Below are positions 4,987-8,277 of a DNA stretch of 8,277 bases, in pieces. The first letter of the stretch is position 1; every line of letters starts with the position of its first letter. The DNA is taken from assembly GCA_024653645.1 (NCBI GenBank), contig JANLHK010000056.1:1-8277 (forward strand), read 5' to 3'. Position numbers and translations under genes: made by a program. The stretch is from Candidatus Roizmanbacteria bacterium (GTDB lineage: Bacteria > Patescibacteriota > Microgenomatia > UBA1406). Below the pieces are notes generated by a model. It was not told the DNA's origin. It saw nothing but the letters and a program-made list of their open reading frames with translations, and ran no database searches.

Positions 4987-5018
4987 TAACTCATTTACCC
5001 AAGGAGGGTAATATGTTA
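4987..5018 (+). promoter_or_regulatory. Ribosome-binding site of the CARDB gene inside a hairpin
   Basis: The Shine-Dalgarno sequence AAGGAGGG (5001-5008) is the strongest in the window and fixes the start at ATG 5013. It lies in the hairpin TTACCC-AAGGA-GGGTAA (4995-5011), so half of it is in the loop and half is paired. A further pairing of TAAC (4987-4990) with GTTA (5015-5018) would close the structure over the start codon. Such a layout can make translation depend on unfolding. Confidence 0.6.
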
Positions 5019-6194
5019 CGCAAGAGTAATCTTTTAATAAGTCTAGCCATAGCATTCACGTTTTTTTTGCTATGGCCCGGAAACGCGAAAGCTGAGGATG
5101 TAACACCAGCCGAAATCAATAATTTTGCGGTGGGTGTCGACGCGACATCAGCTGAAGTGTACGGGCATCGGCCCGTTGACACCCGCGTTGTAATCGAGAA
5201 TATTTCCAACGAGACGCGTCCATTCACTGCCACGGTATGGTACGGAGGTTACGCCTGGGGTGGAGAGATGTATCCTTATACGTCTACCATCAATTCCACG
5301 GTGTATTGGACACAAGGCAACAATAACAGTATCACCTACTCGTGGAAAGGGACACTAGATCCAGATGAACGTGCCGAGTTTTATATCCGCACATTCACGG
5401 GATTGTCTGTGGGTAATTTCAAGTTTATCGTCATCGATATACAGGAACCCTTTCAACTCCACGTTGAACGCAACCTCACGGTTACGAAAGGCAGTGGAGA
5501 ATTGAAGGGGATCATCAAGACGATGCCCGATAACAACCAATGGCAGGCTGGCGAATGGCGCCAGTTTATCATTGAGGTTGAGTCACCGGTTCTAACGCAA
5601 TTCAAGGTGCAGTCGATGGAATCGACCTGCCCTATGACATTACCAGCGTTTGCGACCAGTGACCCAAATCGTACCTGGCACGAGTTTTACAGCGGGGCCT
5701 TTCAGCTCCCTGCAGACACTGTGCTGGGGTCATGCATTATGACAGCGACCATTGAATCCCTATGGACCGATCAGACGTTTACGGTCCAACGGGAATTCAC
5801 CGTGACTCCGCCGGAAGTGGTACCACCGCTTCCCCGTATCGACGTGTGGTCAACTGTTGCCATTCAGTTAGGCGAAATTGCGGTCGATAAAATATTCACT
5901 ATGACCGTCGTTTTTGGCAACAACGGCACTGAGGCCGCTAAAGTCTGGGAGATTGCCTATATCCCAGAAAGACATGTCATTGAAGACGTGCTGCAACCGG
6001 GTGAGACGGTTCAATATCAGTATTGGCCCAAACTGGGAACCTCTCAGGTATATTGGACAACAATTGATGTACAGGACGGCGTGGATTCAAACCCCGCCAA
6101 CAACACCAGTATCGTAACGGCGGGCGTACCGCCACAGGATGAGATGCCAATCCTTCAGATTGAGTATTTCTTGCCGGCCCTATTCCGACAATAA
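5013..6194 (+). CDS. Secreted multi-domain beta-sandwich protein with CARDB-like domain
   Basis: From ATG 5013, chosen for its AAGGAGGG site and because it starts a perfect signal peptide, the protein has 393 residues. The signal peptide is MLRKSN plus a hydrophobic stretch (7-21), with a likely cut after AKA (25-27). Three beta-rich segments follow: about 28-160, about 161-265 (with the only cysteines, C206 and C241, likely a disulfide), and after a proline linker (PPEVVPPLPR) a CARDB-like domain at about 277-370. The CARDB region has the typical 'VVFGNNGTEAAK', 'VLQPGETVQYQY' and 'DSNPANNTS' elements. CARDB domains are cell-adhesion-related folds. No enzyme motif is seen. The C-terminus, IEYFLPALFRQ, resembles short 'YLP' tails on secreted proteins of some other bacteria and might be a sorting tag. 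The gene stands alone between its own promoter and terminator. Confidence 0.85.
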   Translation: MLRKSNLLISLAIAFTFFLLWPGNAKAEDVTPAEINNFAVGVDATSAEVYGHRPVDTRVVIENISNETRPFTATVWYGGYAWGGEMYPYTSTINSTVYWTQGNNNSITYSWKGTLDPDERAEFYIRTFTGLSVGNFKFIVIDIQEPFQLHVERNLTVTKGSGELKGIIKTMPDNNQWQAGEWRQFIIEVESPVLTQFKVQSMESTCPMTLPAFATSDPNRTWHEFYSGAFQLPADTVLGSCIMTATIESLWTDQTFTVQREFTVTPPEVVPPLPRIDVWSTVAIQLGEIAVDKIFTMTVVFGNNGTEAAKVWEIAYIPERHVIEDVLQPGETVQYQYWPKLGTSQVYWTTIDVQDGVDSNPANNTSIVTAGVPPQDEMPILQIEYFLPALFRQ

Positions 6195-6227
6195 GCAGAA
6201 ATCGTGTAGTACAAGTTTGTAAGCGAG

Positions 6228-6270
6228 AAGGGCCCTGCGGCAACAATGCTGTGGGGCCCTTTTCTATTTA
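6228..6270 (+). terminator. Intrinsic terminator of the CARDB gene
   Basis: Starting 34 nt after the stop, positions 6228-6242 (AAGGGCCCTGCGGCA) pair with 6247-6261 (TGCTGTGGGGCCCTT) as a 15-bp stem with loop ACAA, followed by TTCTATTTAT. The four wobble pairs are G-U in plus-strand RNA but would be A-C mismatches in the opposite RNA, so the element is built for the plus strand. Its GGGCCC core could still slow transcription arriving from the minus-strand gene at 6268. Confidence 0.92.
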
Positions 6271-6416
6271 TACGCTATATATTAATTCACACTTGGTAGG
6301 ATCCAAAATCTTACTCGTATTTTTTATGAGCTGTATGCTGTTAATGCTGATGTCACCAAAATGGGTATCTTTTTGTGAACGTAAAAAATCCAACAGTGCT
6401 TGTTTTGGCTTTTTTT
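6268..6416 (-). pseudogene. Out-of-frame true C-terminus of the 2H phosphoesterase-like gene
   Basis: In the frame reached by adding one A to the A7 run, the minus strand reads KKPKQALLDFLRSQ, then THFGDISINSIQLIKN, then ILDPTKCELIYSV and a TAA at 6270-6268. This is protein-like and has the '(H)FG-x-x-x-I-x-S-I-x-L' strand typical of the end of 2H-fold proteins, whereas the current frame does not. It stops just before the terminator hairpin. It may be a true mutation, a sequencing or assembly error in the homopolymer, or a site where polymerase or ribosome slippage restores the frame. Confidence 0.75.
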
Positions 6417-6944
6417 ATACCTCATGTAATTCATCCAGCAAACCTTTTCGTACGCAGGGAGTGATGTGGTGTAGTCGTCCCCATGAATGCCAATGGCACG
6501 GCGCAATGACACACGAAGTTGTGCTATATCTATGCCAATGGGGTACGCGCTTATTGAAGAAGATTGCCCATTACTTCCCAGTCCAAAAAAAATAAACCGC
6601 AGAGCCTCTTTCGTTACATGGTGCTTTATAGCTTGAATAATAATCTCTGCCCCCGTCTCTATTGCTAAATTCCCTAGTAATGTTATGTGAAGCTGATTCA
6701 GGGGATACCTGTACTGGCCTGGGTCTATTTCGTTTATTTGCTGTATTAATTTGTCAGCCGCGTCGATTGCTTTTTGTTCAGGACGAAGAACTATCGTGTA
6801 ATTTTGTTCAATATCATCGGTTTCCATGGGGATAATGGCTTCTGGAGTAATCTGTTCAATCTGGCGCATAGACTGGGAACGAAAGTCAGGAATAAGAAAA
6901 TCCATAGGGGGTATTATGCCATAAATACCTTCTTGAATCTTCAT
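6324..6944 (-). CDS. 2H phosphoesterase-like protein, frameshifted near its C-terminus
   Basis: As it reads, the frame gives 206 residues. Residues 47-178 look like a 2H phosphoesterase (2'-5' RNA ligase / cyclic phosphodiesterase-like) fold: 'NYTIVLRP' strand, 'AADKLIQQI' helix, then the HITL motif (H86-T88) in 'NQLHITLLGNL'. The second half contains EKVCWMNYMRY (166-176) where the family's second catalytic strand is expected, without a clear second H-x-T/S; activity is therefore uncertain. After K178 the sequence turns into unrelated residues (KHCWIFYVHKK and on) because of a one-base shift in an A7 run (T7 on the plus strand, 6410-6416). With one more A the protein would continue to 225 residues. 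The start at 6944 has a good site, AGGAG, 4 nt upstream on the minus strand, and also lies 7 nt after a TATATA box. It is divergent from the APH gene. Confidence 0.72.
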   Translation of the reverse strand: MKIQEGIYGIIPPMDFLIPDFRSQSMRQIEQITPEAIIPMETDDIEQNYTIVLRPEQKAIDAADKLIQQINEIDPGQYRYPLNQLHITLLGNLAIETGAEIIIQAIKHHVTKEALRFIFFGLGSNGQSSSISAYPIGIDIAQLRVSLRRAIGIHGDDYTTSLPAYEKVCWMNYMRYKKSQNKHCWIFYVHKKIPILVTSALTAYSS

Positions 6945-6966
6945 CGTCTCCTATATAATTAAGGCT
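6945..6966. promoter_or_regulatory. 22-bp divergent promoter with overlapping -10 boxes
   Basis: The whole gap between the two divergent start codons is 22 bp. On the plus strand TATAAT (6954-6959) ends 7 nt before the ATG at 6967. On the minus strand TATATA (6957-6952) ends 7 nt before the ATG at 6944. The two -10 boxes share four bases. A plus-strand -35 may be TTGAAT (6933-6938, 15-nt spacer); none is clear on the minus strand. The minus gene also has AGGAG in this gap. Both transcripts would be leaderless. Confidence 0.55.
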
Positions 6967-7962
6967 ATGAGTCACCATAGACAGTCGTCTGATTATGACG
7001 CGTATTTAGCTTCACTGCATGCTAATAGAAATACTTCTGATGAGCTTATTGCCAGGATCATAACAGAAGGTACGGGTAAATCACTGTTAACAAAACAAAG
7101 AATCATCGCTGGAGAAGCAAATGAGGTCTATGACATAACACTGACGAATGGTGATTCGGTCATACTGAGAATTTCAAACGATGAAGATAAAAACTTCAAG
7201 CAGGAACAGTGGGCCATTAATCAATGTAAAAACATGGGCCTTCCGGTCCCCGCTGTTTTGTATATTACGGAGATACGGGAGAAAGATAATTACCTTGCTT
7301 TCTGCATACAAGAGAAACTACACGGTGAATTATTGGAGCGAGGAACCATTACGATGAGCAGCATGGATCAATCACACCTAAAAAAAATTATTATTAAGGC
7401 AGGTATAACACTTGCGCAAATACACTCTGTTAAGACAAAACAATTTGGCTACATTGATGGTGAAGGGAGAGGTGAATATACAACGTATATCGAACTATTA
7501 GGAGAGGATAGTAAGCATAAGGAACAATTTATAACACTTTGCAAAGACAGTAATGTTCCGGAAAAAATAATGCGTAGAGCATTTGATCTAATCGATAATT
7601 ATCTAAAAACAAAACCCGTTATTTCACCTGTTCTTAATCATAACGACTTCGGCCCAAAACATATCATGTTTATAGATGAAACCATTACCGGCATTCTTGA
7701 TTTTGGTGAAGTATCAAGCCATAGTTATGTGAATGACTTAGCTCGTTGGGATTATTGGCATAGTGAAACAGTTCCCCTCGAATGGCTGCTTGAGGGATAT
7801 GCTAAAGTTGCGCCACTAACGAGTGATTTTCATGAACAGCTTCAAATTATTAAGATAGTAAACGGCCTTAGTACCATGTGGTGGTATTACGATCAAGATT
7901 ACCCCAAAGGGGTATCTCAAGCAGCCGAAAAACTGCTAAAGGACGTAAAACTACTTATATAG
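6967..7962 (+). CDS. Aminoglycoside phosphotransferase (APH)-family kinase
   Basis: This is a 331-residue protein of the APH/choline-kinase-like family, which uses ATP or GTP to phosphorylate a small-molecule hydroxyl. The N-lobe has the glycine-containing strand region around AGEANEVYDITL (48-59) and VILRIS (65-70), where R68 sits in place of the usual lysine region, with E80 as the probable helix partner. The C-lobe has the catalytic loop HNDFGPKH (225-232), with D227 as catalytic base, and ILDFGEV (243-249), with D245 as the metal ligand. The usual Asn of H-x-D-x-x-x-x-N is His 232, as in the 'HGDLGPEHI' branch of the family. The substrate is not predictable and antibiotic resistance should not be assumed. 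Codon use is A/T-rich compared with the first half of the window. The start follows TATAAT by 7 nt, and no Shine-Dalgarno sequence is seen. Confidence 0.88.
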   Translation: MSHHRQSSDYDAYLASLHANRNTSDELIARIITEGTGKSLLTKQRIIAGEANEVYDITLTNGDSVILRISNDEDKNFKQEQWAINQCKNMGLPVPAVLYITEIREKDNYLAFCIQEKLHGELLERGTITMSSMDQSHLKKIIIKAGITLAQIHSVKTKQFGYIDGEGRGEYTTYIELLGEDSKHKEQFITLCKDSNVPEKIMRRAFDLIDNYLKTKPVISPVLNHNDFGPKHIMFIDETITGILDFGEVSSHSYVNDLARWDYWHSETVPLEWLLEGYAKVAPLTSDFHEQLQIIKIVNGLSTMWWYYDQDYPKGVSQAAEKLLKDVKLLI

Positions 7963-7968
7963 ACATCC

Positions 7969-8042
7969 CTTTCGTACTTTTGTACTCTTCAGTACCGATA
8001 CACATCGGTAGAGGAACGGGGGCTTTTTAACGTTGTGCCCCC
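7969..8042. terminator. 3' structured region between convergent genes (probable terminator)
   Basis: After the APH stop, TACCGAT-ACAC-ATCGGTA (7993-8010) is a 7-bp hairpin. An outer pairing of CTTTCGT (7969-7975) with ACGGGGG (8016-8022, three G-U pairs) ends right before CTTTTT (8023-8028), a plausible plus-strand terminator. GGGGGC (8018-8023) can instead pair with GCCCCC (8037-8042) around a 13-nt loop, which uses the same G run. That second hairpin is symmetric and may serve the opposing gene ending at 8068, although no T run follows it on the minus strand. Confidence 0.5.
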
Positions 8043-8067
8043 AACTGCAACGCTCATCCATCTACAT

Positions 8068-8277
8068 CTAACCGTAAACTGTGGGGCTAGAATTTGGCCT
8101 AAGACCATTTTCGAGCCAACCGTCATTGATGAGTTGTTGTGCAACATATTCTGCTAATTCAACCAACTCATGTTGACCCTCACTGTCATACAAATCCAAC
8201 CCTGCGGCACTTGCATTTACCTCACCATACAGATACCACCTTCCGATGTGGTCGATGGTCTCGATAGGATACCACCT
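8068..8277 (-). CDS. Hypothetical protein, 3' end only
   Basis: On the minus strand one frame is open from the window edge for 69 codons to a TAG at 8070-8068. The sequence looks like real protein: RWYPIETIDHIGRWYLYGE, then NASAAGLDLYDSEG and a helix-like HELVELAEYVAQQLINDGW (36-54), ending SSPTVYG. It is acidic and rich in Trp and Tyr, with two RWY strings 12 residues apart, and has no cysteine or membrane segment. I do not recognise the family. The start is outside the window. It converges with the APH gene, and the gap between the stops holds the hairpins at 7969-8042. Confidence 0.65.
   Translation of the reverse strand, partial: RWYPIETIDHIGRWYLYGEVNASAAGLDLYDSEGQHELVELAEYVAQQLINDGWLENGLRPNSSPTVYG

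Larger units (their letters stand above)
4714..5012 (+). promoter_or_regulatory. Long structured 5' leader of the CARDB gene (candidate cis-regulatory RNA)
   Basis: If transcription begins at the promoter at 4679-4707, the mRNA has a leader of about 300 nt. No protein-like frame is present; the short ATG frames at 4761, 4794, 4798 and 4811 encode 3-12 residues without ribosome sites. The leader instead holds three complementary pairs in series: a long-range pair (4758-4772 with 4829-4844), a long imperfect hairpin (4888-4948), and a hairpin over the ribosome site (4987-5018). ATCTCG (4945-4950) can also pair with CGAGAT (4966-4971), which would break the base of the long hairpin, so two folds compete. 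I do not recognise a known riboswitch, RNase P, tmRNA or SRP motif. Function is inferred only from structure and position. Confidence 0.45.

Noticed and set aside
4559..4994. Two minus-strand frames of 73 and 101 codons
   Set aside because: Their residue make-up (many Cys, Tyr, His, Ile without domain pattern) is unlike protein, they overlap each other, and inverted repeats explain the region better.
4884..5012. In-frame N-terminal extension of the CARDB protein from ATG 4884
   Set aside because: The strong AAGGAGGG site and a complete signal peptide begin at 5013; the extension reads like random sequence and coincides with the hairpin region.
4597..5012. A known housekeeping RNA (RNase P RNA, tmRNA, SRP RNA, 6S)
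   Set aside because: None of the conserved sequence blocks of these RNAs could be found.
5977..6246. 89-codon minus-strand frame antisense to the CARDB gene
   Set aside because: It is a shadow of the conserved coding frame and of the terminator.
1..8277. Insertion sequences, CRISPR array, phage or toxin-antitoxin/defence system
   Set aside because: No transposase, regularly spaced repeats, phage proteins or recognisable toxin or defence domains are present; the GIY-YIG remnant alone is not evidence of one.

Overview
The window looks like a chromosomal segment of a small-genome bacterium, most likely from the Candidate Phyla Radiation (Patescibacteria). This is an inference from gene content: a compact lemA-htpX pair, a short lysozyme-like cell-wall protein with an N-terminal anchor, a mini GIY-YIG nuclease remnant whose tail is of the 'EKY-K--SGR' type, a 2H-like phosphoesterase, and tRNAs that do not encode CCA. 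lemA ends in TGA inside an ATGA overlap, so TGA is a stop here, which argues against the Gracilibacteria/Absconditabacteria code. No marker gene fixes the phylum.

Layout. Positions 3-890 (+) hold the 3' end of an O-antigen ligase/polymerase-like membrane protein. It runs tail-to-tail into, and overlaps by 71 bp, a membrane-anchored two-Ig-domain protein (820-1515, -). The minus-strand block 3094-820 reads lemA, htpX (4-bp overlap), tRNA-Thr(CGT), Ig protein. Facing away from lemA is a lysozyme/glucosaminidase-like protein (3170-3721, +), followed by tRNA-Asp(GTC) with its own promoter. Next comes an AT-rich stretch with a GIY-YIG nuclease gene broken by an internal deletion (3964-4091, +) and a GNAT acetyltransferase (4088-4510, -). 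A roughly 500-bp region without a supportable gene follows. It contains the best promoter in the window (TTGATA-17-TATAAT) and a long, highly structured leader ahead of a secreted CARDB-type protein (5013-6194, +), which ends in a very strong intrinsic terminator. The last part is a head-to-head pair: a 2H phosphoesterase-like gene with a frameshift in an A7 run (-), and an APH-family kinase (6967-7962, +), sharing a 22-bp promoter. An unrecognised gene (8068-8277, -) is cut by the window end.

How the parts relate. The cell-surface theme dominates: glycan ligase, Ig anchor, LemA/HtpX membrane quality control, wall-active lysozyme-like protein and secreted adhesion-like protein. No mobile element, CRISPR array or defence system is visible.

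Most notable are signals outside the genes. Several start codons (lemA, the GIY-YIG remnant, GNAT, 2H, APH) lie about 7-8 nt after a -10 hexamer, implying leaderless mRNAs. The CARDB gene is the opposite, with a roughly 300-nt leader of nested inverted repeats and a Shine-Dalgarno sequence held in a hairpin. That leader is the best candidate here for an undescribed regulatory RNA. Two genes also preserve a readable history of damage: a microhomology deletion and a homopolymer frameshift.
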